Assembly: GCA_963754535.1 (NCBI GenBank)
Contig: CAVWGG010000008.1
Span: forward strand, 157,489 to 221,488
Direction: 5' to 3'
Source: RPQJ01 sp963754535
GTDB taxonomy: Bacteria; Pseudomonadota; Gammaproteobacteria; Steroidobacterales; Steroidobacteraceae
Length of the DNA: 64,000 bases
Shown here: positions 10,380 to 19,346 of the stretch, piece after piece
Layout of the letters: each line of letters begins with the position of its first letter
How positions within the stretch are numbered: position 1 is the first letter of the stretch
Program-made: the position numbers and the translations under genes
The notes under the pieces: model-generated
The model's input: the letters and a program-made list of their open reading frames with translations, nothing else
The model's database searches: none
Told to the model about the DNA's origin: nothing

Positions 10380-11108
10380 TCAGCCCGAGGTCGGGCGCCG
10401 CGGCACAGCGGCAACCGCCGTGCCCGGCGGGCCGTCGCACTGGAAGTACGGCGACTCGGTGAGCCATTTGCGGTCGGGGTAATAGGCGAACAACAGCGCG
10501 CCGCCTTTCAGCGTATCGATGACGGTGCGGGCGATCTCAGGGCGCAACGCCGGGCAACCCCAGCTGCGGCCGAGCCGGCCGAGCCGTTCGGCGATCGCCT
10601 GGCTGACGTAGGGCGCGCCGTGCATGACGATCGCGCGCGCCAGGGCGTTGTCATTGAAACCGGGATCGAGGCCGGAGAGCCGCAGCGAGTAGCCATTGCT
10701 GCCGTAATAGGGCTGCAGCGTCTTGAAGAGCCCGATGCTCGACATGTGGCTGCCTTCGGCGTTCGAGAAGCGTTCCGCTTTCGCATCGCCCGTGTTGCGG
10801 CCATGCGCGACGAGTTCCTGGAACATCAGCTGGCCACGCTCGAGGTCGAAGACCCACAGGCGAGGCTGCGTGGATGGCAATGAGTAATCGATGACGGCAA
10901 GGTGACGAAAGCCGTCGAGCACACCCTGCTTGCGTGCGCACTCTGCTGCGCGAGCCGCGAGGGCGAGCACTTTGGGGTTGGCGGAGGGGGCCTCGGCGGC
11001 CAGCCTGTCGGCCAGGACGGGTTGCGCCGCGCGGACGCCCGGGGCGGCCAGGGCGGTCGTCAGCAGCACCAGAATGGCGGCCAGGCCGTGGGAAAGGCAG
11101 CGTCGCAT
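10380..11108 (-). CDS. Murein L,D-transpeptidase catalytic domain family protein
   Basis: The 242-residue product has a signal peptide (LSHGLAAILVLLTTALAAPGVRAA) and a domain of the YkuD-like murein L,D-transpeptidase family. The catalytic region reads VMHGAPYVSQAIAERLGRLGRSWGCPAL, with the conserved His and the nucleophilic Cys of the S-x-GCPAL motif of the second YkuD subfamily. Such enzymes act on peptidoglycan stem peptides in the periplasm, but most members are uncharacterised. ATG 11108 is chosen since it begins directly at the signal peptide; an AGGAG site lies 11 bases upstream. The upstream in-frame 18 residues are not export-like. Confidence 0.82.
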   Translation of the reverse strand: MRRCLSHGLAAILVLLTTALAAPGVRAAQPVLADRLAAEAPSANPKVLALAARAAECARKQGVLDGFRHLAVIDYSLPSTQPRLWVFDLERGQLMFQELVAHGRNTGDAKAERFSNAEGSHMSSIGLFKTLQPYYGSNGYSLRLSGLDPGFNDNALARAIVMHGAPYVSQAIAERLGRLGRSWGCPALRPEIARTVIDTLKGGALLFAYYPDRKWLTESPYFQCDGPPGTAVAAVPRRPTSG

Positions 11109-11300
11109 GCTTCGGTCGGTCTCCTGGAGAGGGAACGGCCGCCCAAGGGCGACGCGAGCCATCTGACCGCCAACAGTGTACCGAGTTCCCTGCAGTCGTC
11201 ACCCAAGCCGCGGCCAGACCGCGCTAGATCGGCGTTAACCGGATGATTATAAAAGTGTTTCCAACCGGCTGGCCCTATCGGGTAAGCTGCGCGCCCCCGT

Positions 11301-11388
11301 GCCGGGATGGCGGAACTGGTAGACGCACCGGACTCAAAATCCGGCGAGCTAATCACTCGTGAGGGTTCGATTCCCTCTCCCGGCACCA
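11301..11388 (+). tRNA. tRNA-Leu (anticodon CAA)
   Basis: The acceptor arm GCCGGGA (11301-11307) pairs with TCCCGGC (11378-11384), followed by discriminator A and an encoded CCA. The anticodon arm CCGGA-CTCAAAA-TCCGG (11328-11344) shows anticodon CAA, reading UUG. A long variable arm follows, as expected for the class II tRNA-Leu, then the T arm GAGGG-TTCGATT-CCCTC. It stands alone, with no tRNA neighbours. Confidence 0.98.
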
Positions 11389-11394
11389 TCTTGA

Positions 11395-11507
11395 GGGGTT
11401 AGGGGTTAGGGGATAGGGGTTAGTCGGAAACTCCGGTCAACCTGGCCTCAGTCGTTACGCTGCAAGAGTCCCGATCGACTAACCCCTAACCCCTATCCCC
11501 TAACCCC
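11395..11507. repeat. Inverted pair of GGGGTTA heptamer arrays (G-quadruplex-type)
   Basis: The left arm (11395-11426) is four heptamers GGGGTTA, GGGGTTA, GGGGATA, GGGGTTA and then GTCG. The right arm (11476-11507) is CGAC and then the same four heptamers in reverse complement, with the single ATA unit displaced by one position. A 49-base spacer lies between. Each arm has four G4 runs separated by three-base loops on one strand, the classic G-quadruplex pattern, and the arms can also pair as a long hairpin. It sits between tRNA-Leu and the NUDIX gene. Confidence 0.9.
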
Positions 11508-11513
11508 TTCCCC

Positions 11514-12065
11514 ATGAAGTTCTGCTCCGCCTGCGGCAATCCGGTCTCGCTCCGCACGCCCGACGGCGACCACTTCGCCCGGCACGTGTGCGAGTCCTGC
11601 GGCGTCGTCCACTACCAGAACCCCAAGCTGATCGTCGGCTGCGTGCCCGAACACGAAGGCCGCATCCTGCTCTGCCGGCGTGCGATCGAGCCGCGGCTCG
11701 GGTTCTGGACCATCCCGGCCGGATTCATGGAAAACGGCGAGACGACCCAGGAAGGCGCGCGGCGCGAGTCGTTCGAAGAGGCACAGGCGCAGGTGGAGAT
11801 CGGTTCCTTGCTGGCCGTGGTGCACGTGCTGCACGCGGACCAGGTACACGTGATGTTCCGCGCGAAGCTGCCCGAAGCGCATTTCGGCCCGAGTCCGGAG
11901 AGCCTCGAGGTGGGCCTCTACAGCGAAGCAGAGATTCCGTGGGACGACATCGCCTTCCGCAGCGTGGATTTCGCCTTGCGCCGTTACTTCGACGACCGTC
12001 GGCGCGGCATCGAAGGCCATCACTTCACGGCGCTCGATTTCCGCAAGAGCGGCGGGGTTAGGTAG
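11514..12065 (+). CDS. NUDIX hydrolase with N-terminal zinc ribbon
   Basis: The 183-residue product begins with a zinc ribbon (FCSACG at residues 3-8 and VCESCGVVHYQNP), followed by a NUDIX domain. The NUDIX box GFMENGETTQEGARRESFEEAQ has the conserved G-x5-E-x7-RE-xx-EE core, although the final glycine of the consensus is missing. This is the ADP-ribose/NADH pyrophosphatase-like cytosolic group that hydrolyses nucleoside diphosphate-linked compounds; the exact substrate is not determinable. The ATG lies only seven bases after the repeat arm, so the leader message would contain the C-rich array. Confidence 0.88.
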   Translation: MKFCSACGNPVSLRTPDGDHFARHVCESCGVVHYQNPKLIVGCVPEHEGRILLCRRAIEPRLGFWTIPAGFMENGETTQEGARRESFEEAQAQVEIGSLLAVVHVLHADQVHVMFRAKLPEAHFGPSPESLEVGLYSEAEIPWDDIAFRSVDFALRRYFDDRRRGIEGHHFTALDFRKSGGVR

Positions 12066-12173
12066 CATCCGTTTTGCGCTGCGGCGGCGCTTTGGCACAA
12101 TACGCCGCCCGCCAGTCCGCGCAGACGCGTACTGTCGCCTTTATCGTCATCAGCTAACGTCCGGAGAGTCCCG

Positions 12174-12497
12174 ATGACCTTTGTCGTCACGGAAAATTGC
12201 ATCAAGTGCAAGTACATGGACTGCGTGGAAGTCTGCCCGGTGGACTGTTTCCACGAAGGCCCGAACATGCTGGTGATCGACCCGGACGAGTGCATCGACT
12301 GCACGCTCTGCGAGCCGGAGTGCCCGGCGGAGGCGATCTTCTCGGAAGAAGAACTGCCGGATGGTCAGCAGGATTTCCGCAAGCTGAACGCCGAGCTCGC
12401 CAAGCAGTGGCCGGTGATCACGGAAAAGAAGGACGCGCCCGACGACGCCAAGGAATGGGACGGTCGCCCCGGCAAGCTCGGCTACCTCGAACGCTGA
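12174..12497 (+). CDS. fdxA: Ferredoxin FdxA (7Fe-8S type)
   Basis: This is a 107-residue soluble ferredoxin of the Azotobacter FdI/FdxA type carrying a [3Fe-4S] and a [4Fe-4S] cluster. The cluster ligands are visible in CIKCKYMDCVEVCPVDC and CIDCTLCEPECP, and the C-terminal KEWDGRPGKLGYLER extension is a family hallmark. It is a low-potential electron carrier; partners are not defined here. The ribosome binding site GGAG (gtccggagagtcccg) precedes the ATG. It is a single gene, convergent with dsbC. Confidence 0.95.
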   Translation: MTFVVTENCIKCKYMDCVEVCPVDCFHEGPNMLVIDPDECIDCTLCEPECPAEAIFSEEELPDGQQDFRKLNAELAKQWPVITEKKDAPDDAKEWDGRPGKLGYLER

Positions 12498-12501
12498 GCA
12501 A

Positions 12502-13353
12502 TCAGCGGGCAGCGACTGCCGTCTTCTGCGATTCCTGGATCGCCTGCACGAGTTCGGCCGGCGTCAGGTAGCCACCGATGTAATCGCCGTTCTGCGTGAA
12601 GATCGCGGGCGTGCCTTCCACGCCGAGGTCCGAGCCCATTTCGTACTGCGACTTGATCGCGGCGTCGCCGCAGGCCTTGCCCTTGACCGTTTCGCCCTTC
12701 TTCGCCCGGGTGAGTGCTTCGCGGCGGTCCGCGGCACACCAGACCTGTTCGGCCTTGGTCCACGATTCCGTGCCAGGGCCCGTGCGCGGAAAGAACATGT
12801 AGCGAACGCGCACGCCCGCCTTGTTCACCTCGGCGATCTGGTTGTGAAACTTGCGGCAGAAGCCGCAATCGATGTCCGTGAACACGGTGACCGTCATTTT
12901 TGCGTTCGCGGGACCGAACACGACCATGTTGCTTTCGGACGCCGCTGCCAGCGCCTTGGCACGGGCCGAGTTGCGGCGCGAGGCCGTCAGGTTCACCTGT
13001 GTGTCGAGGTCGTAGACATTGCCGCTCAGCAGGTACTTGCCGTCGGAGCTGACGTAGGCGATCAACCCGCCCATCGTGACTTCATAGATGCCCGGAATCG
13101 GCGAGGCCGCGACGTCGGATGGCTGCGCTCCCGGCAGTTTCGCAACGACGCGGGCGCGAACGTCGGCCGGGATCACGACTGGCGCGGCGGGCTTGGCGTT
13201 GGCTGCTGCGACCGGCTTCTGGGCCGCAGCCGTGGGCTGCTTGTCGCTCGTGGCGGCAAGCGCGCTGGAAATCGGCATCAGGGCCAAAAAGGCGGCGCCA
13301 TGAGCGGCGAGCCAGGCGGCGGCAATCGGGCGGGCTGGAGTGCTGCGGCGCAT
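12502..13353 (-). CDS. dsbC: Thiol:disulfide interchange protein DsbC family
   Basis: This periplasmic disulfide isomerase (283 residues) has a signal peptide (about residues 10-33), an Ala/Pro-rich linker, the DsbC/G N-terminal dimerisation domain (about 60-125) and a C-terminal thioredoxin fold. The active site is CGFC (Cys163-Cys166) within VFTDIDCGFCRKFH and the cis-proline motif is VEGTPAIF. It corrects wrong disulfides using electrons from DsbD. The N-terminal linker is longer than in E. coli DsbC. It lies beside xerD, the typical gammaproteobacterial order xerD-dsbC. Confidence 0.92.
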   Translation of the reverse strand: MRRSTPARPIAAAWLAAHGAAFLALMPISSALAATSDKQPTAAAQKPVAAANAKPAAPVVIPADVRARVVAKLPGAQPSDVAASPIPGIYEVTMGGLIAYVSSDGKYLLSGNVYDLDTQVNLTASRRNSARAKALAAASESNMVVFGPANAKMTVTVFTDIDCGFCRKFHNQIAEVNKAGVRVRYMFFPRTGPGTESWTKAEQVWCAADRREALTRAKKGETVKGKACGDAAIKSQYEMGSDLGVEGTPAIFTQNGDYIGGYLTPAELVQAIQESQKTAVAAR

Positions 13354-13477
13354 GCGACGTTCTATCCCCGGAGTGGTGGTTCTAGGACAGTCGCGACGGC
13401 CGCAGGTTCAGTGTGTCCCGTGCCCGCGACCCGACGGTCCCGAGAGGCGGGCGAAGTCTAGCAGAGCCGCGCGCGGG

Positions 13478-14431
13478 TCAGCCGCGCGGATGGTGCTCCG
13501 AGTGCAGGTCCTTGAGGCGTTCGCGGGCGACGTGCGTATAAATCTGCGTCGTCGACAGGTCGCTGTGGCCGAGCAGCATCTGCACCACGCGCAGGTCGGC
13601 GCCATGGTTCAGCAGGTGGGTCGCGAAAGCGTGGCGCAGCGTGTGCGGCGACAGTTCGCGCTCGATGCCCGCCTTGCGCGCGTAGCGCTTGATGATGTGC
13701 CAGAAGGCCTGGCGGGTCATGCGGTCGCCGCGGCGCGTCGGGAACAGGTAATCGGTCTGCCGTTCGAGCAGGATCTCGACGCGCGGACCCTGCAGGAACT
13801 GCTGCACCCACTGCACGGCTTCTTCGCCGAGCGGGATCAACCGCTCGCGGTCGCCCTTGCCGACGATGCGCAGCACGCCCTGGTTCAGGTTCACCTGCGA
13901 AAGCTTGCAGTTCACGAGCTCGGAGACGCGCAACCCGGTGGCATACAGCACCTCGAGCATGGTTCGATCGCGATGCCCGAGCGGGTCGCTCACGGTGGGA
14001 GCGGCCAACAGGGCCTCGACTTCCTCCTCCATCAGCGATTTCGGCAACGAGCGCCCGACCTTGGGCATCGCGATCTGTGCGGTGGGGTCCTCGCGCAAGG
14101 CGCCCTCACGAACGAGGTAACGGTAGAAGCGGCGGAAGCTCGAGAGCTGCCGCGCTGTCGAACGGGGACGGGCACCCGCCTGCACTCGCGAAGCCATGAA
14201 CGACAGGATGTCGCCGCGTCGCGCGTTTTCGAGATCGACGGCGTGCTCATCGAGCCAGCGGTCGAGCGCGGTGAGGTCGGCCCGATACGCCGCGAGCGTG
14301 TTCGGCGACAGGCCGCGTTCCATCCACACGGCATCGAGGAACCGGTCGATCGGACCGGGACCCTGGGACGCTTCGCCGCCGCCGCTGGTGCGCGTGCGGG
14401 ACAGGAAGCTCGACTTGACTGCAGTGCTCAT
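13478..14431 (-). CDS. xerD: Site-specific tyrosine recombinase XerD
   Basis: XerD (317 residues) with XerC resolves chromosome dimers at dif under FtsK control. The N-terminal SAM-like domain (about 26-115) is followed by the catalytic domain with Arg168 (TGLRVSEL), Lys192 (GKGDRER), His263-x-x-Arg266 (HTLRHAFATH), His289 (LGHSDLSTTQ) and the nucleophile Tyr298 (IYTHV). The complete catalytic set and the position next to dsbC mark it as the housekeeping recombinase, not a phage integrase. The N-terminus is about 20 residues longer than usual, so a start further in is possible. Confidence 0.95.
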   Translation of the reverse strand: MSTAVKSSFLSRTRTSGGGEASQGPGPIDRFLDAVWMERGLSPNTLAAYRADLTALDRWLDEHAVDLENARRGDILSFMASRVQAGARPRSTARQLSSFRRFYRYLVREGALREDPTAQIAMPKVGRSLPKSLMEEEVEALLAAPTVSDPLGHRDRTMLEVLYATGLRVSELVNCKLSQVNLNQGVLRIVGKGDRERLIPLGEEAVQWVQQFLQGPRVEILLERQTDYLFPTRRGDRMTRQAFWHIIKRYARKAGIERELSPHTLRHAFATHLLNHGADLRVVQMLLGHSDLSTTQIYTHVARERLKDLHSEHHPRG

Positions 14432-14697
14432 GGAACCTCGCCGCTTTACTTAGCGCGCAGTATGCGAGCCGTGTTCCGACCCCCGTCGTGACTCCTCTCA
14501 CAGTTCGCAGGGCGTCGTTAACTTAACCGGAACTGATTCACAGATTGCCGGCGTACCGGCACACTGGCGTCCCGGATGGGTCCACGCCGAACGAGTCTCC
14601 CCGAAACGCCGCCTGGATTGCCGCGAGCTTGCGCACGAATTCCACTGCCGCAAAAGACGAAGCTGTGCGCACGCCGGTGCCCGCCGGCACAGCAGCC

Positions 14698-15471
14698 ATG
14701 CACGTACCGGCCGAGCCGCGTGCGCACGGTGCGCTGGAATGGCTGTTTCGCGTCATCTTCGGCACGTACTCGCTGACGCTGCTTTTCCTGCTGATGTCGG
14801 TGGCCGCGCTGCTCGCGCTGCTGCTGCCGTCCCTGCACTGGCGTCGTTCGACCACGCGGTGGCTCGCACGCCTCTGGCTCGCCCTCGCCTTCCTGCGACT
14901 GCGGGTGGACGGCCTGGAGCACCTGCCCGAGGGCTCGTGCGTGCTGGTCGCGAACCATTCGAGCTACCTCGACGGCGTCGTGATGAAGGCGGGCCTGCCG
15001 CCGCGCTTCAGCTTCGTGATCAAGCGTGAGGCGGCCGGCATGCCGGTCATCGGCGTCGTGTTGCGGCGGATCGGCTCGGAATTCGTCGATCGTCACTCCG
15101 CGGGCGGGCGGCAACGTGACGCGCGGCGGGTGATGAAGCGCGCGGAGCAGGGCCACTCGCTGGTTTTCTTTCCCGAGGGCACCTTCGACTCGGTCGTGGG
15201 CCTCAAGCGGTTCCACATCGGCGCGTTCGTGGCGTCAGCCCGGGGCGGCATGCCGCTGGTGCCGGCTGTCATTCATGGCGCGCGGAGTTCGATGCCGAAT
15301 GGCGCGATCGTGCCGATGCCGGGAACGATCCGCATCGAGATCCTGCCGTCGATCGAGGGCGTTGGGCGTGAGCCCGACGAGCTGCGGGACGAGGCGCGCG
15401 ATGCGATGCTCGAGCGGCTCGGTGAACCGGACCTCGCGGAGCTGGCGCGCGCTCCGGCTCGCTCGCGCTGA
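14698..15471 (+). CDS. 1-acyl-sn-glycerol-3-phosphate acyltransferase-like protein (PlsC family)
   Basis: This 257-residue membrane-associated acyltransferase has a hydrophobic N-terminus (LFRVIFGTYSLTLLFLLMSVAALLALLLP) and a PlsC domain. The catalytic motif is NHSSYLD (H-x4-D) near residue 86, followed by FFPEGTFD, the glycerol-phosphate-binding EGT block. It probably acylates lysophosphatidic acid or a related acceptor at the inner membrane. The start is uncertain: the frame is open from a TTG at 14545, but ATG 14698 directly precedes the recognisable protein; no strong ribosome binding site is visible. It is convergent with icmF across a repeat-bearing gap. Confidence 0.8.
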   Translation: MHVPAEPRAHGALEWLFRVIFGTYSLTLLFLLMSVAALLALLLPSLHWRRSTTRWLARLWLALAFLRLRVDGLEHLPEGSCVLVANHSSYLDGVVMKAGLPPRFSFVIKREAAGMPVIGVVLRRIGSEFVDRHSAGGRQRDARRVMKRAEQGHSLVFFPEGTFDSVVGLKRFHIGAFVASARGGMPLVPAVIHGARSSMPNGAIVPMPGTIRIEILPSIEGVGREPDELRDEARDAMLERLGEPDLAELARAPARSR

Positions 15472-15845
15472 AATACGTCTGCACCGCTGGGCGCCACGGC
15501 GGGTCGGCGACGAAAGACGGCTCAGTGAGCGGGCCGCTCGTGCCCGCGGGTTCGTCACGCGGGACGCCGTAAACCCGTCCCTGGGGGCTCCGGGCGCCGC
15601 GTCCATGCGGCGCACGGCCCGCGCAACGAACCACGCGGACCCAAGCGGCCCGACATCGCGCGCTGTGCGCGCGACATCTGCGGCGCTAGCGCCTTCTCCC
15701 TCCGGGTTCCTGGGCCGGGCCGTCCGCGACATGGACGTCGCGGCGGAGCCCCATGGATGGGTTTACGCGTCCCGGCCCGGAACCCGGAGGGAGGAGACGC
15801 TGCGCCGCCAAGCGCCGACGCCCCGACAGCCCGACAGCCCGGCGC
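15472..15845. repeat. 374-base gene-free gap with nested inverted repeats between plsC-like gene and icmF
   Basis: Two imperfect inverted repeats are visible. The segment at 15561-15607, containing GTAAACCCGTCC and GGGGGCTCCG, recurs in reverse complement at 15730-15773 as CGGAGCCCCATGGATGG followed by GTTTACGCGTCC. A second pair, TCTCCCTCCGGGTTCC with GGGCCGG (about 15699-15720) and its complement (15773-15795), brackets the second arm. The genes on both sides converge here, so this could also end transcription. I see no credible coding sequence. Confidence 0.7.
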
Positions 15846-18800
15846 TTACATGCTCCGCCGGTACTGCCCACCAACCTGGTACAGCGCGTTGGAAATCGAC
15901 CCGAGCGACGCGACCTTCACGGCCTCCATCAACTCGGCGAACACGTTGCCACCCGTCGCCGCCTGCTGCTGCAGGCGAGCGAGCGCCGCCGGACGCCGCT
16001 CCGCGTTGCGGGCAAGGAAAGCGCGAACGGCCGCGACCTGGTCCCGCTTCTCTTCCTCGGTCGAGCGGATCAACTCGGCGTTGCGGATCTCGTCGTTCGA
16101 CCCTTCCTTCGCGAGGTACGTGTTGACGCCGATGATCGGCAGCGTGCCGTCGTGCTTCAGCGTCTCGTAGTACAGCGACTCTTCCTGGATCTTGCCGCGC
16201 TGGTACATCGTCTCCATCGCGCCGAGCACGCCGCCGCGCTCGGAGATCCGGTCGAACTCGCGATACACGGCTTCTTCGACGAGGTCCGTCAACTGGTCGA
16301 TCGCGAACGATCCCTGCCACGGGTTCTGCGTCTTGTTGAGGCCGAGTTCCTTGCCGATGATCAGCTGGATCGCCACCGCACGGCGCACCGACTCTTCCGT
16401 CGGCGTCGTGATCGCCTCGTCGTAGGCGTTGGTGTGCAGGCTGTTGCAGTTGTCGAACAGCGCGTAGAGCGCCTGCAGCGTGGTGCGCACGTCGTTGAAC
16501 TGGATCTCCTGCGCGTGCAGGCTCCGGCCCGACGTCTGGATGTGGTACTTCAGCATCTGCGAGCGCGGGCCCGCGCGATACAGGTCGCGCATCGCACGTG
16601 CCCAGATGCGGCGCGCCACGCGGCCGATCACCGCGTACTCCGGATCCATGCCGTTCGAGAAGAAGAACGACAGGTTCGGCGCGAAGTCGTCGATCTTCAT
16701 GCCGCGCGCCAGGTAGTACTCCGCGATGGTGAACCCGTTCGCGAGCGTGAAAGCCAGCTGCGACACCGGGTTCGCGCCCGCTTCGGCAATGTGATAGCCG
16801 GAGATCGACACCGAATAGAAGTTGCGGACGTCGTTGTCGATGAAGAACTGCTGCACGTCACCCATCATGCGCAGCGCGAACTCCGTCGAGAAGATGCAGG
16901 TGTTCTGCGCCTGGTCTTCCTTGAGGATGTCTGCCTGCACCGTGCCGCGCACGAGCGACAGCGTCTCCTTGCGGATCTCCTGGTACGTCCCGGCATCGAG
17001 CAACTGATCGCCCGTCACGCCGAGCAGGCCCAGGCCCGAGCCGTCATGGTTCGGCGGCAGCTCGCCCTTGTAGGTCGGCCGCGGCCGGTCCTTGAACAGG
17101 GCGGCAATTTTCTTCTCTGCCGCCTCCCACTGGCCCGTGGCCCGCAGGTGCTTCTCGACACGCTGGTCGACCGCGGTGTTCATGAACATCGCGAGGATCA
17201 TCGGCGCAGGGCCGTTGATCGTCATCGAGACTGACGTCGTCGGCGCGCAGAGATCGAAGCCCGAGTAGAGCTTCTTCATGTCGTCGAGCGTTGCGATCGA
17301 GACACCGGAGTTGCCGATGCGGCCGTAAATGTCCGGACGCTCGTCCGGATCCTCGCCGTACAGCGTCGTCGAATCGAACGCCGTCGAGAGGCGCGCGGCG
17401 CCGTGGCCGCCCGCGACGTAGTGGAACCGGCGATTGGTGCGCTCGGGTCCGCCCTCGCCCGCGAACATGCGGGTCGGGTCCTCTTCTTCGCGGCGGTACG
17501 GATAGACGCCTGCCGTGTACGGAAACTGACCGGGCAGGTTCTCCTTCAGCAGGAACGTGAGCTGCTCGCCCCAGTCGCGGAAACGGGGCACCGCGAGCTT
17601 TGGGACTCGGTTGTGACTCAGCGTCGGCACATAGTTGTCGCCGCGGATTTCCTTGCCGCGGACCGTGTACGTGAACTGGTCGTCGGTGGCCGACTTCGCC
17701 ATCGTCGGCCACTGCCGCAGCAACGCAAGGCCGTCGGTGCCGACAGCCTCGAGCGCATCGTTGTAGGCCGCCCGCAGTCGCAGCAGCGCGGAATCGGCGC
17801 CGCCGTCCGCGAGTGCCGCCGCACCGTAGCGCTCCAACGCCTCGGGCAGCTGTGCGTCACCGAGCGTGCGCAGCGCCTCGTACAGGCTCTGCGCGCGACT
17901 CGCCGCGCAGGAGCGATGCTCGACCGCTTCGTGCGCGCGTCGGCCGTTCGTCGCGATCTCGGCGAGGTAGCGCGAACGCGTCGCCGGCACCAGCGCGTGG
18001 CGCTCGACCAGTTCGGTCGGGCCAGGATCGGTGACGACCCAGCGCCGGTCGCCGCCGGCCTTTTCGTCGATGCGGGCGCACAGCGCGGCAAAGAGGCGGT
18101 TCACGCCCGGGTCGTTGAAGCGGCTCGCGATGGTCGGAAACACCGGCACCTGGTCGTCGGGGCGCTTGAACTCGACACGATTGCGGCGCCACTGCTTGCG
18201 CACGTCGCGCAGCGCGTCTTCGGCGCCGCGCTTCTCGAACTTGTTGAGCGCGACCAGGTCGGCGAAATCGAGCATGTCGATCTTCTCGAGCTGGCTCGCC
18301 GCGCCGTACTCGCTCGTCATCACGTACATCGGCACGTCGACGAGGTCGACGATCTCGGAATCACTCTGGCCGATGCCGGCCGTCTCGACGACGACGAGAT
18401 CGAAGCTCGCGTACCGCAGCAGGTTGAGGACATCGGCCAGCACTGCGCTGGTCGCGAGGTGCTGGCGGCGAGTGGCGAGCGAACGCATGAACACCTGTTC
18501 GGCCGCGAGCGAATTCATGCGGATGCGGTCGCCGAGCAGTGCCCCGCCGCTGCGGCGACGCGTCGGGTCCATGGCGACGACGGCGATATTCCGATCGGGA
18601 AACTGCCGCACGAAGCGCATCAGCAGTTCGTCGGTCAGCGAGGACTTGCCCGCCCCACCGGTGCCGGTGATGCCCACGACCGGCGTCCGCTTCACGCTGC
18701 GGGACACGGCGCGGCGCAGGGTTGCACTGAACGGCGCATCGGCCTCACCGCGCTCGAGCGCGGAGATGGTGCGTGCAATCTGCTGATGGTCGCGCGGACC

Positions 18801-19307
18801 GACCGGTCCGAACTCGAAGCCGGGACGCATTGCCTTGCGCACGCGTGTGAAGACGTCGTCGATCATGCCGTCGAGGCCGAGCTTGCGGCCGTCCTCGGGC
18901 GTGTAGATGCGCTCGACGCCGTAGGCCTCGAGTTCCTCGATCTCGTGCGGCGCGATCGTGCCGCCGCCGCCAACGATGATGCGGATGTGCGGCGCGCCGA
19001 GGTCCTTCAGCATGTCGACCATGTACTTGAAGTACTCGACGTGCCCGCCCTGGTACGAACTGCAGGCGATGCCGTCGGCGTCTTCCTGCAGCGCGGCGCG
19101 CACGATGTCGGCGACGCTGCGGTTGTGGCCGAGGTGCACGACTTCGGCGCCGTGCGCCTGCAGCAGCCGGCGGATGATGTTGATCGCGGCGTCGTGACCG
19201 TCGAAGAGCGACGCTGCGCTCACGAACCGCAGCGGGGCCGCCTCGGCCGTGGCGCCGGCAGCCTGTTGCGAGTCGCCTTCACGGCGGACAGTCGAGGATC
19301 CGGACAT
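15846..19307 (-). CDS. icmF: Fused isobutyryl-CoA mutase IcmF (B12-dependent mutase with G-protein chaperone)
   Basis: This is a 1153-residue fusion. In order it has a cobalamin-binding domain (about 28-160, with SLFDGHDAAINII carrying the lower-ligand His), a MeaB-like GTPase (about 170-450, P-loop GTGGAGKSS near 215-222) and the acyl-CoA mutase barrel (about 560-1150, with YSGFDLCAPTTSVSMTINGPAPMILAMF). The domain order is that of IcmF, which interconverts isobutyryl- and butyryl-CoA (and in some members isovaleryl/pivalyl-CoA), rather than two-subunit methylmalonyl-CoA mutase. ATG 19307 is preferred: GGAGGA lies 6 bases before it but abuts the earlier ATG at 19313. It is divergent from a TetR gene, with operator-like repeats between. 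No B12 riboswitch is apparent. Confidence 0.95.
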   Translation of the reverse strand: MSGSSTVRREGDSQQAAGATAEAAPLRFVSAASLFDGHDAAINIIRRLLQAHGAEVVHLGHNRSVADIVRAALQEDADGIACSSYQGGHVEYFKYMVDMLKDLGAPHIRIIVGGGGTIAPHEIEELEAYGVERIYTPEDGRKLGLDGMIDDVFTRVRKAMRPGFEFGPVGPRDHQQIARTISALERGEADAPFSATLRRAVSRSVKRTPVVGITGTGGAGKSSLTDELLMRFVRQFPDRNIAVVAMDPTRRRSGGALLGDRIRMNSLAAEQVFMRSLATRRQHLATSAVLADVLNLLRYASFDLVVVETAGIGQSDSEIVDLVDVPMYVMTSEYGAASQLEKIDMLDFADLVALNKFEKRGAEDALRDVRKQWRRNRVEFKRPDDQVPVFPTIASRFNDPGVNRLFAALCARIDEKAGGDRRWVVTDPGPTELVERHALVPATRSRYLAEIATNGRRAHEAVEHRSCAASRAQSLYEALRTLGDAQLPEALERYGAAALADGGADSALLRLRAAYNDALEAVGTDGLALLRQWPTMAKSATDDQFTYTVRGKEIRGDNYVPTLSHNRVPKLAVPRFRDWGEQLTFLLKENLPGQFPYTAGVYPYRREEEDPTRMFAGEGGPERTNRRFHYVAGGHGAARLSTAFDSTTLYGEDPDERPDIYGRIGNSGVSIATLDDMKKLYSGFDLCAPTTSVSMTINGPAPMILAMFMNTAVDQRVEKHLRATGQWEAAEKKIAALFKDRPRPTYKGELPPNHDGSGLGLLGVTGDQLLDAGTYQEIRKETLSLVRGTVQADILKEDQAQNTCIFSTEFALRMMGDVQQFFIDNDVRNFYSVSISGYHIAEAGANPVSQLAFTLANGFTIAEYYLARGMKIDDFAPNLSFFFSNGMDPEYAVIGRVARRIWARAMRDLYRAGPRSQMLKYHIQTSGRSLHAQEIQFNDVRTTLQALYALFDNCNSLHTNAYDEAITTPTEESVRRAVAIQLIIGKELGLNKTQNPWQGSFAIDQLTDLVEEAVYREFDRISERGGVLGAMETMYQRGKIQEESLYYETLKHDGTLPIIGVNTYLAKEGSNDEIRNAELIRSTEEEKRDQVAAVRAFLARNAERRPAALARLQQQAATGGNVFAELMEAVKVASLGSISNALYQVGGQYRRSM

Positions 19308-19346
19308 CTGCATTCCTCCAGCCGCCGGGCTGCGCCCGGCCAGAAG

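Noticed and set aside
11060..11389. Minus-strand open frame beginning MVPGEGIEPSRVISSPDFES
   Set aside because: It is the complement of the tRNA-Leu gene read as protein. This is a familiar false translation of tRNA genes, and the rest runs against the L,D-transpeptidase gene leader.
13478..14431. Tyrosine recombinase as a sign of an integrated element
   Set aside because: Full XerD motifs and the neighbouring dsbC show the chromosomal dimer-resolution gene. No attachment site, phage or plasmid genes are nearby.
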